A DNA stretch of 64,000 nucleotides from Marinobacter sp. F4218. GTDB taxonomy: Bacteria; Pseudomonadota; Gammaproteobacteria; Pseudomonadales; Oleiphilaceae. The stretch lies in the NCBI RefSeq assembly GCF_019443085.1, contig NZ_JAHZIL010000003.1, forward strand, positions 620,001 through 684,000, written 5' to 3'. The translations under genes were made by a program, and so were the position numbers. Below are positions 17,522 to 25,932 of this stretch, in pieces (positions within the stretch are counted from its first letter, which is position 1; each line of letters opens with the position of its first letter). The notes beneath the pieces are model-generated. The model made no database searches, had not been told where the DNA came from, and worked only from the letters and a program-made list of their open reading frames with translations.

Positions 17522-18241
17522 TTGGTAGGGAAACTCGGAAAACCCTGGCGCCGGCGCAAACGGCGCCGACAGTCCCGACGTAATGTCTGGCGTTCCCGCG
17601 CCAAATGGTATGGGCTCCCGGTGCTCGGCCTTCTGATTGGAACCTGGGCAACCCTTCGGTTCAGCCTGCTGGCGCCCGACCCGCCGGCCAACCCGGAAAA
17701 CCTCTGCGAAATCTTCCGGGAACATCCGGTGTGGTACGACTACGCCAGCGACTCACAGGCACGCTGGGGCACGCCCATCGCCACTCAGATGGCTTTCGTA
17801 TACTACGAGTCGTCGTTTCGCAGCCACGCCCGGCCGCCCCGGACCCTGTTATGGGGATTGATTCCATGGACCCGGCCCACCTCAGCCTATGGCTACGCCC
17901 AGGCACTGGATCCGGCCTGGCAGGAATATCTGGAGGCCAATGGCGACGGCTGGTTCACGGTTCGCACCGACATGGAACACGCGCTGGACTTTGTCGGCTG
18001 GTATAACCGTTTGACCCACCAGCAACTGGGCATTTCCTTCTACAGCCCCCGCCGCCTCTACCTGGCCTATCATGAGGGCCGAGGCGGCTACAGCCGCAGG
18101 ACGTTTGACAGCAAACCGGCCATCCAGTCGCTGGCCAATCGTGTGCAAAGCCGTGCCTTTCGCTACGACAACCAGCTCCAGACCTGCGAGCAGGAGTTCC
18201 AGTGCTGGCGCTGGTACCAGTTCTGGCCCTTCTGCGGATAA
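17522..18241 (+). CDS. Membrane-anchored SLT-type lytic transglycosylase
   Basis: About 239 residues. A very basic N-terminus (RRRKRRRQSRR), one membrane helix (YGLPVLGLLIGTWATLRF) and a periplasmic catalytic domain related to SLT enzymes. Visible are MAFVYYESSFRSHARPP, with the catalytic Glu in YYESSF, then TSAYGYAQALDPAWQEY and YLAYHEGRGGYSR. It should cleave the glycan strands of peptidoglycan (family knowledge). No ATG is available: TTG at 17522 has GGAG eight bases upstream; GTG at 17474 is the alternative. Cysteine-rich end CEQEFQCWRWYQFWPFC may form disulfides. Confidence 0.82.
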   Translation: MVGKLGKPWRRRKRRRQSRRNVWRSRAKWYGLPVLGLLIGTWATLRFSLLAPDPPANPENLCEIFREHPVWYDYASDSQARWGTPIATQMAFVYYESSFRSHARPPRTLLWGLIPWTRPTSAYGYAQALDPAWQEYLEANGDGWFTVRTDMEHALDFVGWYNRLTHQQLGISFYSPRRLYLAYHEGRGGYSRRTFDSKPAIQSLANRVQSRAFRYDNQLQTCEQEFQCWRWYQFWPFCG

Positions 18242-18247
18242 CCCCTT

Positions 18248-19147
18248 TTAGGGTGCGGTGCTGATTTCGATCGCCGTTTCCAGCGCCTGCAGCCGGTCAA
18301 CCAGATACTCCATGACGATCCGCACCCGTGCCATCTGCTGGGTGTCCTGGCTCACATGCAGCCACAGGTCGACACTCTCGCCCTCCAGCGGATCTGACAG
18401 CCGGCGAAGCTCCCGGGCGCTCTCGCCGAGGTAACAGGGCAACACCGCAAGCCCGGCTCCGGCACACGCCAACGCGTGCATGGACTGGAGGCTGTTGCAT
18501 CGAATCAGTGACTGAGCATTCTTGAGGTGTTTCCGGTACCAGCGTCCGGTCGCCAGATGACTGAATGTTTCATCCGGCACAATCCAGACACACTGCTCCG
18601 GGTGATTCTCGATATCCATCTCCCGGTGCCGGCGGCAGTAACGCGCCGAACCGTAGACCGCGGAATCCACGGCTGCGATCCGCTCCCCATCCAGTGTTGC
18701 CTGGGGTTTGTTTTCGCAGCGCAGGGTGAGGTCGGCTTCCCGATGGCTCAGGTTGGCCACGTCGTTGTCTGTCAGCACTTCCAGCTCGATGTCCGGGAAC
18801 TCGCGCACCAGCTCGGCCAGAATCGGGCTGAGCAGCGCGTTCATCGCGGCGTCTTCCGCCGCCAGGCGAACCTTGCCGACCGGGGAAGCATCCTGACCAA
18901 CCAGCTTGCGCTCCAGATTCTCCATGGCCACTGCCAGCCTTTCGGCTTCCCGAAATGCGGTTTCACCAACCGGCGTAAGCTGCAAGCCGTCCCGGTTCCG
19001 TTCAAAGAATTGCACCCCCATCGACTCTTCCATCTGATCAAGTCGACGCAAAACAGTGGTTTGGTGCACACCCAGCATTTCACCGGCCCTGGCAAGCGTT
19101 CCGCCTATTGCCAGGGCACGTATATATCGAAGATAATCCCAATCCAT
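18248..19147 (-). CDS. LysR-family transcriptional regulator
   Basis: 299 residues. N-terminal winged helix-turn-helix (LRYIRALAIGGTLARAGEMLGVHQTTVLRRLDQME; the GVHQTTVLRRL part is the recognition helix) and a periplasmic-binding-like effector domain (AGLAVLPCYLGESAREL). It is divergent from a small protein gene at 19280, the normal LysR target position. A short TGCA-TATT-TGCA dyad lies 7-18 bases upstream of its start. The start ATG at 19147 is clear. Target and effector are unknown. Confidence 0.9.
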   Translation of the reverse strand: MDWDYLRYIRALAIGGTLARAGEMLGVHQTTVLRRLDQMEESMGVQFFERNRDGLQLTPVGETAFREAERLAVAMENLERKLVGQDASPVGKVRLAAEDAAMNALLSPILAELVREFPDIELEVLTDNDVANLSHREADLTLRCENKPQATLDGERIAAVDSAVYGSARYCRRHREMDIENHPEQCVWIVPDETFSHLATGRWYRKHLKNAQSLIRCNSLQSMHALACAGAGLAVLPCYLGESARELRRLSDPLEGESVDLWLHVSQDTQQMARVRIVMEYLVDRLQALETAIEISTAP

Positions 19148-19153
19148 AATAAC

Positions 19154-19165
19154 TGCATATTTGCA
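19154..19165. promoter_or_regulatory. Short dyad upstream of lysR (possible operator)
   Basis: TGCA-TATT-TGCA, a 4+4 inverted repeat, lies in the 132-base gap between the LysR gene and the divergent small ORF. It could be part of an autoregulatory LysR site. Such short dyads are common by chance, so this is only a candidate. Confidence 0.3.
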
Positions 19166-19279
19166 ACGTGAGTAAGGATTTTACCGTATTACTACTGCAA
19201 AAAAGAACCCTTACACTCTCTCGTAAATTAAAGGTAGATCGCTAACTAATTCACCCAAGTAAGTAAGGAGGAAGGCGCT

Positions 19280-19474
19280 ATGACTCAGAACCATATCGCA
19301 ACTGTTCACCCGCTGCCGTCCACGATCCTCCACAATAGTGCTGAGGTCAGGCGCCAGTATACCCGTGCTGCTTCAAAGCAGGCGGTTCAGTTTATCAGCC
19401 GTAAGATTCGTTCCTGGAACAGGAAAGCAGGAGCAGTTTCACCGGATATGACTCAGATGCAGGGCGGTCACTGA
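19280..19474 (+). CDS. Small basic protein, 64 residues, unknown
   Basis: A 64-codon gene with an excellent ribosome binding site (TAAGGAGGAAGG just upstream) and its own terminator at 19535-19568, so it is very probably expressed. The middle is basic and amphipathic (SKQAVQFISRKIRSWNRKAG), reminiscent in size and charge of DUF1127-like small proteins, but without that family's conserved C-terminal motif. It is divergent from a LysR gene that may control it. I do not recognise the family. Confidence 0.65.
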   Translation: MTQNHIATVHPLPSTILHNSAEVRRQYTRAASKQAVQFISRKIRSWNRKAGAVSPDMTQMQGGH

Positions 19475-19534
19475 ACCCGATCTGAACAGGCGCGGGACGC
19501 GCGAAGCTGATAACCGCACATAAGGATTTGATAG

Positions 19535-19568
19535 CGCCGGTGACACCGAAAGGGGTCACCGGCGTTTT
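19535..19568 (+). terminator. Rho-independent terminator after the small protein gene
   Basis: CGCCGGTGAC (19535-19544) pairs perfectly with GTCACCGGCG (19555-19564). The loop is closed further by CC-GAAA-GG, a stable tetraloop, and a TTTT run follows. It lies between the 19280 gene and the end of the convergent acyl-CoA ligase. Confidence 0.85.
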
Positions 19569-19579
19569 ACGTCCGGGAC

Positions 19580-21262
19580 TCAGAATTCCCAGACCACCTT
19601 CTTCTTCTGACCGAACCACTCGTCCATTTTTCGATTGTAGAAGTCTTCGATCACGTTGCGCTTGATTTTCATGGTCGGGGTCAGCATGCCGTTCTCCATG
19701 GTCCAGGGTTCCTTGACGACCACGACAAAGGCCAGCTTCTCATGCGCCTCGCATTGGGCGTTCACGGCGTCCAGTTCCCGGGCAAGTTCCTGCTCCAGTT
19801 CCCCGCGATCCCTGCCCGACAGCAGTTCGTCCCGGGCTTCCTCTGACAACAACACCATCAGGCAGGGTTGCGGCTGATTCGCTCCGGCCACACACACCAC
19901 TTCAGCCTTCGGATGATTAAACCGGCTCTCGATCGGCACCGGAACCACGTACTTGCCTTTCGACGTCTTGAACAGATCCTTGACCCGCCCGGTGATACGC
20001 AGGCAGCCATCACTGTCGATCTCGCCCATATCGCCGGTCTTCAGGAAGCCATCGTCGGTGACGTCCTCCCGGGTTTTTTCCTCATTCTTGTAGTACCCGA
20101 GCATCTGACCGGGGCTCTTGACCTGGACTTCTCCCCCTTCAGCGATGCGATGCTCCACGCCCGGATTGGCATTACCCACGGTGCCCACCTTGGCCTGGCC
20201 CGGCCGGTTGGCATGGGAATAGCCAAAGTTTTCCGACATGCCATACACTTCCAGCAATTCCAGACCCAGGTTCCGGTACCAGGCAATGATGTCCGCAGAC
20301 AGCGGCGCGGCGCCGGTCAAGGCGGCACGGCAATGGTCCAGGCCCAACTGTTTCAGCACCTTCTTTTTCACCAGTGAGCGGACCACCGGAATATTGAACA
20401 GCAGCTTCTGTTTCTTGGGCGGCAGTTTGGCATTCACTCCCAGGTAGAACTTCATCCACAGGCGGGGCACCGAGAAGAAAAGCGTCGGCCGCGCACGCTG
20501 AAGATCCTCCTGGAAGGTATCCAGGGAATTGGCAAAATACAGATGGAAACCGTAATACAGCGACTGGGTTTCCACCGCCGCGCGTTCCGCCACATGGGCC
20601 AGGGGCAGGTACGACAGCATGCGCTCCTCGCCAGAAACGGGGAACAGCTGCTGGAGACCGTCGGCCACCGAAATCATGGTCCGGAAACTGTGCATAACCC
20701 CTTTGGGCTGACCAGTGCTGCCGGAGGTGTAGACCAGGGTGGCCAGCGAGTCGGGATCGGGCAGCTTGGGTTCTGTCGGCTGAGTCTCCGCCACCAGGTC
20801 GAGCCACTTGGGAGTATCGTCCCTTGGCGACATGGGCAGGGAGATGATCGGAAGCTCCTCGGGGATGTGATCCTTGATGTCATTCCAGCCGTCGGCGGTT
20901 CCATCCAGCTTACCCAGGAACATGAGCCTGGCCTCACTGTGTTCGAGCACATAAGCGGCGGTGTCACCGTTGAGTGTCGGATACAGGGGCACCGACGCGT
21001 GCCCGGCGGCCCAGATGGCGAGATCCGCGAGAATCCAGTGCGCACTGTTCTTGCCCAGAATGGCAATGTTGCTTCGTTCCGGAAGATCCAGGCTGTTCAG
21101 GTGCGCTGCGATTCGGGAAACCTGATCAGCGGCTTCCTTCCAGGTAATGTCCTCAACCCGGCCGTCGCTGAACGGTTGCGTCAAATAGACCTTATCGGGG
21201 GTGGTTTCGGCCCAGTAATAGAGGCAATGCAGGGAGGTCTGCTTTCGGGGATCGACAGCCAT
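19580..21262 (-). CDS. AMP-forming acyl-CoA ligase
   Basis: 560 residues of the ANL superfamily, activating a carboxylic acid as acyl-AMP and then transferring it to CoA in the cytosol. Motifs: the P-loop-like LVYTSGSTGQPKGVMHS, the YGMSENFG motif, TGDMGEIDSDG and the hinge GRVKDLFKTSKGKYV, then the C-terminal catalytic-lysine region PTMKIKRNVIEDFY. The layout (a lid domain ending in KRNVIEDFYNRK) is that of long-chain fatty acyl-CoA ligases of the FadD15/ACSL type. The chain-length preference cannot be read from sequence. Confidence 0.9.
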   Translation of the reverse strand: MAVDPRKQTSLHCLYYWAETTPDKVYLTQPFSDGRVEDITWKEAADQVSRIAAHLNSLDLPERSNIAILGKNSAHWILADLAIWAAGHASVPLYPTLNGDTAAYVLEHSEARLMFLGKLDGTADGWNDIKDHIPEELPIISLPMSPRDDTPKWLDLVAETQPTEPKLPDPDSLATLVYTSGSTGQPKGVMHSFRTMISVADGLQQLFPVSGEERMLSYLPLAHVAERAAVETQSLYYGFHLYFANSLDTFQEDLQRARPTLFFSVPRLWMKFYLGVNAKLPPKKQKLLFNIPVVRSLVKKKVLKQLGLDHCRAALTGAAPLSADIIAWYRNLGLELLEVYGMSENFGYSHANRPGQAKVGTVGNANPGVEHRIAEGGEVQVKSPGQMLGYYKNEEKTREDVTDDGFLKTGDMGEIDSDGCLRITGRVKDLFKTSKGKYVVPVPIESRFNHPKAEVVCVAGANQPQPCLMVLLSEEARDELLSGRDRGELEQELARELDAVNAQCEAHEKLAFVVVVKEPWTMENGMLTPTMKIKRNVIEDFYNRKMDEWFGQKKKVVWEF

Positions 21263-21483
21263 TCACGGCTCCTCGTTGTTGTTATCGGTTATGGGTTGCA
21301 TTGAATCCGGTGCCATTCATAGTAGCGGTATTTCCAAACCGCTCAATAGCCACAATCTCCTGCACGAGTGGCCAAAGTCACCACAAATGAGCAATCGGTC
21401 ACACTTTTATCCGTGACAACCCTCCAGCGTAGTCTAGAGTGACACCTGAAGCGTATCGGTTCTCACCACTGTAGGAGGTGACC

Positions 21484-21591
21484 ATGAAGACATCGTCCCG
21501 CTCATTCCTGATCTTCCCCGCCTGGGGCGTCATCCTGATGGGCTCCGGTGCCTTCCTGTACTGTGCTTACGCGGGCCTGCTCGGTACCTGA
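21484..21591 (+). CDS. 35-residue single-helix membrane peptide
   Basis: ATG at 21484 is preceded by a near-perfect Shine-Dalgarno (GGAGGTGA, 21475-21482). The 35-residue product begins MKTSSRSFLIFPAWGVILMG and continues as one hydrophobic helix with small residues and a single Cys. The pattern of a short charged N-terminus followed by a helix suggests an inner-membrane peptide. I know no function. It lies in the gap between the acyl-CoA ligase and GST genes. Confidence 0.6.
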   Translation: MKTSSRSFLIFPAWGVILMGSGAFLYCAYAGLLGT

Positions 21592-21686
21592 ACCTGCAGG
21601 ACTAGCCCCCGACAGACTGAACACAGGCCTGGCACAGGTCGCATCCTGCTGTACACTGCTTTTTTCCGAGAATGGATGCTTCCGAC

Positions 21687-22601
21687 ATGTCAGATCTTGT
21701 GCTGTTCCACTACCCCATGTCCCCTTTTTCCGAGAAAATCCGGACGATGCTGGGCTATGCCAACGTTTCCTGGTCTTCGGTGAACGTCAGCGAAATGCCA
21801 CCTCGCCCCGAACTCAACGTTCTCGCCGGCGGCTATCGCAAGATTCCGGTGGCCCAACTGGGCGCCGACATTTTCTGTGACACTCGCACCATTGCGTCCG
21901 AAATTGCCCGCCTGGCGGACAAGCCCGAGCTGATTCTGGAACAGCAACCCGAAGACGTTCAGGTCTTTGTCGAGAAAGTTGACCTGGACATTTTCATGGC
22001 CTGCGTGATTGCGGCGAGTGATGGCCGACTCCTGCGCAAACTGATCCGCGAGACCTCCCTGATCCATGCCTTCCGATTCCTCAAGGACCGGATCAGCATG
22101 GGCAAGAAATCCCGGATCAAAGCCGTCCGAGGCGCTGAGGCCAAAGACAAAGTCATCGCCCACATCGCCGATCTGGAGCGCCGGCTGAACCAGGACTTTC
22201 TTTTTGGCACCACACCATGCATCGCGGATTTCTCCGCGTACCATGGATTGTGGTTCGTCTGTGAACTGGCTGGAAAACCCTGGCTTCGGGACTACCCGAA
22301 AGTGGCCTCGTGGATGTCCCGCATGAAGGGCTTCGGCCACGGCGACTGGCACGATCTGTCGGCGGATGAGGCCATTGAACGGGCCCGGGAAGCCGAGCCA
22401 AGGGAGCTGCCGTCTGGTGGCGATAGCGAGATGCTGGGCAGCACCGTCAGCATTGCACCAACGGATTACGGTCGCGATCCGGTCACCGGAACACTGGTCC
22501 ATGCCGGCGCCCGCGAAGCGATCCTCGCCCGCGAGGTACCGGAGGCGGGGCGGCTACACGTGCACTTTCCCAAACAGGGGTTCCGTATCCAACCGGCGTA
22601 A
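21687..22601 (+). CDS. Glutathione S-transferase family protein
   Basis: 304 residues. An N-terminal thioredoxin-like domain (SDLVLFHYPMSPFSEKIRTMLGY, with the Ser/Tyr active-site region at YPMSPFSEK) and a helical C-terminal domain with the GST-typical LFGTTPCIADFSAYHGLWF. The sequence runs on about 80 residues beyond a normal GST (VSIAPTDYGRDPVTGTL onward). The start could also be the in-frame ATG at 21672; neither has a clear ribosome binding site. Substrate unknown. It is convergent with the Lrp-type regulator. Confidence 0.85.
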   Translation: MSDLVLFHYPMSPFSEKIRTMLGYANVSWSSVNVSEMPPRPELNVLAGGYRKIPVAQLGADIFCDTRTIASEIARLADKPELILEQQPEDVQVFVEKVDLDIFMACVIAASDGRLLRKLIRETSLIHAFRFLKDRISMGKKSRIKAVRGAEAKDKVIAHIADLERRLNQDFLFGTTPCIADFSAYHGLWFVCELAGKPWLRDYPKVASWMSRMKGFGHGDWHDLSADEAIERAREAEPRELPSGGDSEMLGSTVSIAPTDYGRDPVTGTLVHAGAREAILAREVPEAGRLHVHFPKQGFRIQPA

Positions 22602-22603
22602 CC

Positions 22604-23032
22604 TCAACGACGGAAGCGGGTCTCCAGCACCACTGCCGAGTTGGTTCGCTCCACTCCCTCCAGATTGCCGATGTCGTCCAGTACCGCGCTCAGTTCCTCC
22701 AGGGACTGGGCCTGGACGATGGCGATCAGATCGTACTCGCCGCTCACCGAGAACAGCTGCGACACCTGTGTAATCTCCTCCAGCGCGGCGTTGGTTCTCG
22801 CGGTCAGTTTCTGTAACACCTTGATAGAGACATGCGCCTCCACCTGATTGGCGGAAAACTCTCCCCCCAGCTGCACGGAATAGCCTCGAATAACACCATT
22901 GGCTTCCAATCGGGCAATGCGGTTCTGCACCGTGGATCTGGACACGTGCAGGGTCCTGGCGAGTTCGGTGATGCTCGCCCGGGCATTCTGGCGCAGCAGC
23001 ATCAGTAGCTTCTGATCCTGTTTTCCAATCAT
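22604..23032 (-). CDS. Lrp/AsnC-family transcriptional regulator
   Basis: 142 residues: N-terminal winged helix (LLMLLRQNARASITELARTL, recognition helix VSRSTVQNRIARLEANG) and a C-terminal RAM domain (VSGEYDLIAIVQAQSLEELSAVLDDI). Such regulators respond to amino acids and commonly control a divergent gene. Here the divergent gene is astA (start 23148) with a 115-base shared region, so arginine or ornithine-linked control is a reasonable inference. Confidence 0.9.
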   Translation of the reverse strand: MIGKQDQKLLMLLRQNARASITELARTLHVSRSTVQNRIARLEANGVIRGYSVQLGGEFSANQVEAHVSIKVLQKLTARTNAALEEITQVSQLFSVSGEYDLIAIVQAQSLEELSAVLDDIGNLEGVERTNSAVVLETRFRR

Positions 23033-23147
23033 TTTGTCAGCTCATGTATTCATTTTGCCATCAGCATACCGCATTTCGATCATTCTGCATCTGCAAATCG
23101 ACAGATTCACTGTTCATACTGTGCCAAACCATTTCAGGATGTTGGTT

Positions 23148-24263
23148 ATGATCATTCGCCCGATTGCGCCTACCGATCTGGACACGCTGCACCAGATTGC
23201 CATCGAGTCCGGACCGGGGTTCACTTCCCTGATGCCGGACCGGGACGCGCTTGCGCGCAAGATTGAGCACTCCATGGCCAGCTTTCGCCGAGCGGTGACC
23301 GAGCCCGGCGACGAGCACTACCTGTTTGTTCTGGAGGACGAGGCGACCGGGGACATCATGGGCACGACCGGCATCGAAGCCTCGGCCGGGCACACCAGAC
23401 CGCTCTATCACTTCCATCGCAATACCGTCACCCACCATTCCCGTGACCTGGGACTGCGACGGAGCGTGGAGACGCTGACCCGCTGCAATCACTATTCCGG
23501 ATGTTCAGAGATCTGCTCACTCTACCTGCGACCGGAATTCCGACGCGCCAACGCGGGCAAGCTTCTGTCGAGAGTACGTTTTCTGTTCATGGCATTGCAC
23601 CCCGAGCGCTTCTCCGAGACGGTGATTGCCGAAATGCGCGGAGTGTCGGACAGCAGCGGCCAGTCCCCCTTCTGGGACTGGCTGAAAGCGCACTTCGTCG
23701 ACATGGAATTCGCCTCGGCCACAAGCCTTGTCGGCTCAGGCTACACCGACTTCATCGAGGAGCTCATGCCAGCGCATCCGCTCTATACCTGCCTGATGAG
23801 CCCCGAGGCGAGGGCCGTTATCAGCCAGGTCCACGCGCACACCCGTCCGGCACTGCACATGCTGGAGGCCGAAGGCTTCCGCCATAAGGGACTGGTCGAC
23901 CTGTTCGACGCCGGCCCCACGGTGGAATGCGCGCTCTCCGACATCCGCAGCGTTCGGGGGTCCCAGAGCTGGCAGATCGAGGTGGATGCAGGTCCGGCAA
24001 CCCAGTTCCGGCAACGGGCCCGTGAACGGATTGCCACTCCGCTGCTGATCACCAATACTGGAACGGCGGGATTCCGGGCAACCGTCGTGACCGGAGCGGA
24101 AATCCGGTCTGGTACCCATACTCTGTGCCTGAGCCCGGAACAGGCCCGCGACCTGGACCTTGAGCAGGGCGGCACTTGCCTGGCCCTGTCGCTGATTAAT
24201 TCGCTGCCCAACGCAACGGCAGACCTAAACCCAATTCGTCCGGAGATCCATTATGCACACTGA
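23148..24263 (+). CDS. astA: Arginine N-succinyltransferase
   Basis: 371 residues, slightly longer than the usual 340 or so. It transfers succinyl from succinyl-CoA to arginine (or ornithine), the first step of the ammonia-producing AST pathway in the cytosol. Family strings: IIRPIAPTDLDTLHQIA, GPGFTSLMPDRDAL, SEICSLYLRPEFRRANAGKLLSR-type residues (CSLYLRPEFR core), and SPFWDWLKAHFVDMEF. I set the start at the ATG at 23148, as the upstream extension has no homology. No astB, astC, astD or astE is nearby; a DUF1338 gene overlaps its end by 11 bases. Confidence 0.93.
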   Translation: MIIRPIAPTDLDTLHQIAIESGPGFTSLMPDRDALARKIEHSMASFRRAVTEPGDEHYLFVLEDEATGDIMGTTGIEASAGHTRPLYHFHRNTVTHHSRDLGLRRSVETLTRCNHYSGCSEICSLYLRPEFRRANAGKLLSRVRFLFMALHPERFSETVIAEMRGVSDSSGQSPFWDWLKAHFVDMEFASATSLVGSGYTDFIEELMPAHPLYTCLMSPEARAVISQVHAHTRPALHMLEAEGFRHKGLVDLFDAGPTVECALSDIRSVRGSQSWQIEVDAGPATQFRQRARERIATPLLITNTGTAGFRATVVTGAEIRSGTHTLCLSPEQARDLDLEQGGTCLALSLINSLPNATADLNPIRPEIHYAH

Positions 24264-25059
24264 CCGCGCTTCCCTTTTCCAACACCTCTGGCAGAGTTAC
24301 CGGGAGGTCACGCCATCGGCCGAGGAAATACATCGCATCCTGGGTGCCGAGGAAGGTCAGGCCATCGTTAACGATCATATCGCCCTGCGGACCTTCAACC
24401 TGCCACCGGTCGGCCTGGATGCCCTTGCAGAACATTTCCTGAGTCTGGGCTATCGCCAGGGTGGCGAATACCATTTTGAAGCCAAGAAACTCTACGCCCG
24501 GCACTACGAACATCCGGATCCGGACGCACCCAAGGTATTTATCTCCGAACTGCTGGTTGAACAGTGCTCGCCGGCGTTGCAGGCGATCGTCAAGGACCTG
24601 GTCGCCCAGGTGTCACCCGACAGTGTGACCGCGGACAACTTCCTGTATTCCGGCCGGCACTGGGAGGTGGATTACCAGACCTACCGGACGCTGCTGGAGG
24701 AGAGCGAATACGCAGCCTGGATGGCAGCCTGGGGTTATCGCGCCAATCACTTTACCGTCAGCATCAATCATCTGACACAGTTCCATACCGTGCCGGAAAT
24801 CAACCAGCTGCTGAAGAATCACGGGTACACGGTCAACGCCTCGGGCGGCGAGGTCAAAGGCTCACCGGACGACCTTCTGGAGCAGTCCTCCACCATGGCC
24901 GACCGCATGCCAGTCCGCTTCTCGGACCGGGAGGAAACCGTGCCCAGCTGCTTCTACGAGTTTGCCCTGCGCTACCCGACAGCGGATGGCACACTGTACA
25001 GCGGATTCGTTGCCGCCTCGGCCGACAAGATCTTCGAAAGCACCAACGCGGCCGGGTAG
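24253..25059 (+). CDS. DUF1338 protein, 2-oxoadipate dioxygenase/decarboxylase-like
   Basis: 268 residues. DUF1338 includes HglS/YdcJ, a non-heme iron enzyme converting 2-oxoadipate to 2-hydroxyglutarate in lysine catabolism (family knowledge). Expected metal ligands are visible: His in VNDHIALRTFN, His in RANHFTVSIN and Glu in SCFYEFALRY. This is the short form of the family. The gene starts inside the end of astA (11-base overlap), so the two are translated together. A link between succinylation of basic amino acids and 2-oxo acid decarboxylation is suggested but unproven. Confidence 0.85.
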   Translation: MHTDRASLFQHLWQSYREVTPSAEEIHRILGAEEGQAIVNDHIALRTFNLPPVGLDALAEHFLSLGYRQGGEYHFEAKKLYARHYEHPDPDAPKVFISELLVEQCSPALQAIVKDLVAQVSPDSVTADNFLYSGRHWEVDYQTYRTLLEESEYAAWMAAWGYRANHFTVSINHLTQFHTVPEINQLLKNHGYTVNASGGEVKGSPDDLLEQSSTMADRMPVRFSDREETVPSCFYEFALRYPTADGTLYSGFVAASADKIFESTNAAG

Positions 25060-25077
25060 TCCCTGGCGGGCGACGGC

Positions 25078-25096
25078 GGGTGGTTCAGGACCACCC
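25078..25096. terminator. Small GC hairpin at the 3' ends of DUF1338 and pcm
   Basis: GGGTGGT (25078-25084) pairs with ACCACCC (25090-25096) around a five-base loop, between the convergent DUF1338 and pcm genes. It overlaps the last codons of pcm. It lacks a clear U tract on either side, so it is a weak bidirectional terminator at best. Confidence 0.35.
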
Positions 25097-25741
25097 CTGT
25101 TCCCCCAGCAGCGGCACGAACCGGACATCGCCCAGGTTCTCACTGTGGAATTCGGTGTCCGAAACCCGGGTAATCCGGCGCAGGGACTGCACCGTGTGCA
25201 CAGAACCCACCGGTATCACCAGATGGCCACCGATACTGAGTTGCTGCTTCAGGGATTCCGGCACGACAGGGGCGCCGGCGGCAACACAGATGCCATCGAA
25301 GGGTGCCTGCTCAGGCCAGCCCAGGGTGCCGTCGCCACACCGAACCACCACGTTGTCATACCCCTCCGCTGCCAGCGTTTTCGCCGCGGCGTCCGCCAGC
25401 TCAGGAATGCGCTCGATGCTGAAAACCCGGGCCGCAATCGAGGCAAGCACAGCCGCCGCATACCCCGAGCCGGTGCCAATGTCCAGCACCACTTCCCCGC
25501 CCTTCAGGTCCAACGCATCCGCCATCAATGCAACGATGTAGGGCTGGGAAATGGTCTGCCCCGCCCCTATGGGCAAGGGCCCATCGTCATAGGCACAGTC
25601 CATCATGCTGCGGGTCACGAACTTTTCCCGGGGAACCCGCCTCATTGCCTCAATAACCAGCGGCGAAGAGATCCCCCGCCCGACGATCTGATCCTCTACC
25701 ATCCAGGCCCGACGCGACGCAAAATCACTCTGCTCGTTCAT
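25085..25741 (-). CDS. pcm: Protein-L-isoaspartate O-methyltransferase
   Basis: 218 residues. It methylates isoaspartyl residues in aged proteins using SAM so that they can revert to aspartate. Motifs: VPREKFVTRSMMDCAYDDGPLPIGAGQTIS-type substrate loop (GPLPIGAGQTIS core), the SAM motif VLDIGTGSGYAAAVLA, and FDGICVAAGAPVVPE. A strong GGGGAGGGG precedes the ATG at 25741. In many gammaproteobacteria pcm sits with surE, nlpD and rpoS; that context is absent here. Confidence 0.93.
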   Translation of the reverse strand: MNEQSDFASRRAWMVEDQIVGRGISSPLVIEAMRRVPREKFVTRSMMDCAYDDGPLPIGAGQTISQPYIVALMADALDLKGGEVVLDIGTGSGYAAAVLASIAARVFSIERIPELADAAAKTLAAEGYDNVVVRCGDGTLGWPEQAPFDGICVAAGAPVVPESLKQQLSIGGHLVIPVGSVHTVQSLRRITRVSDTEFHSENLGDVRFVPLLGEQGWS

Positions 25742-25932
25742 GATGCCCCTCCCCGAGCGGCTGATTTACCGACCGTTACAAAGCGGTAACTTTTTTACAA
25801 CGGCGCCCCACCTCGGGGCTGTCTATTTTCTAGGCACGGCCAACCGAATCAACAAATGTTCGGCGCCTCAAAACAACAACAATCAGGACAGCCGGAACCA
25901 ACTCCGGAGCTTCCGCTGTCGAGGAGAAGTCA

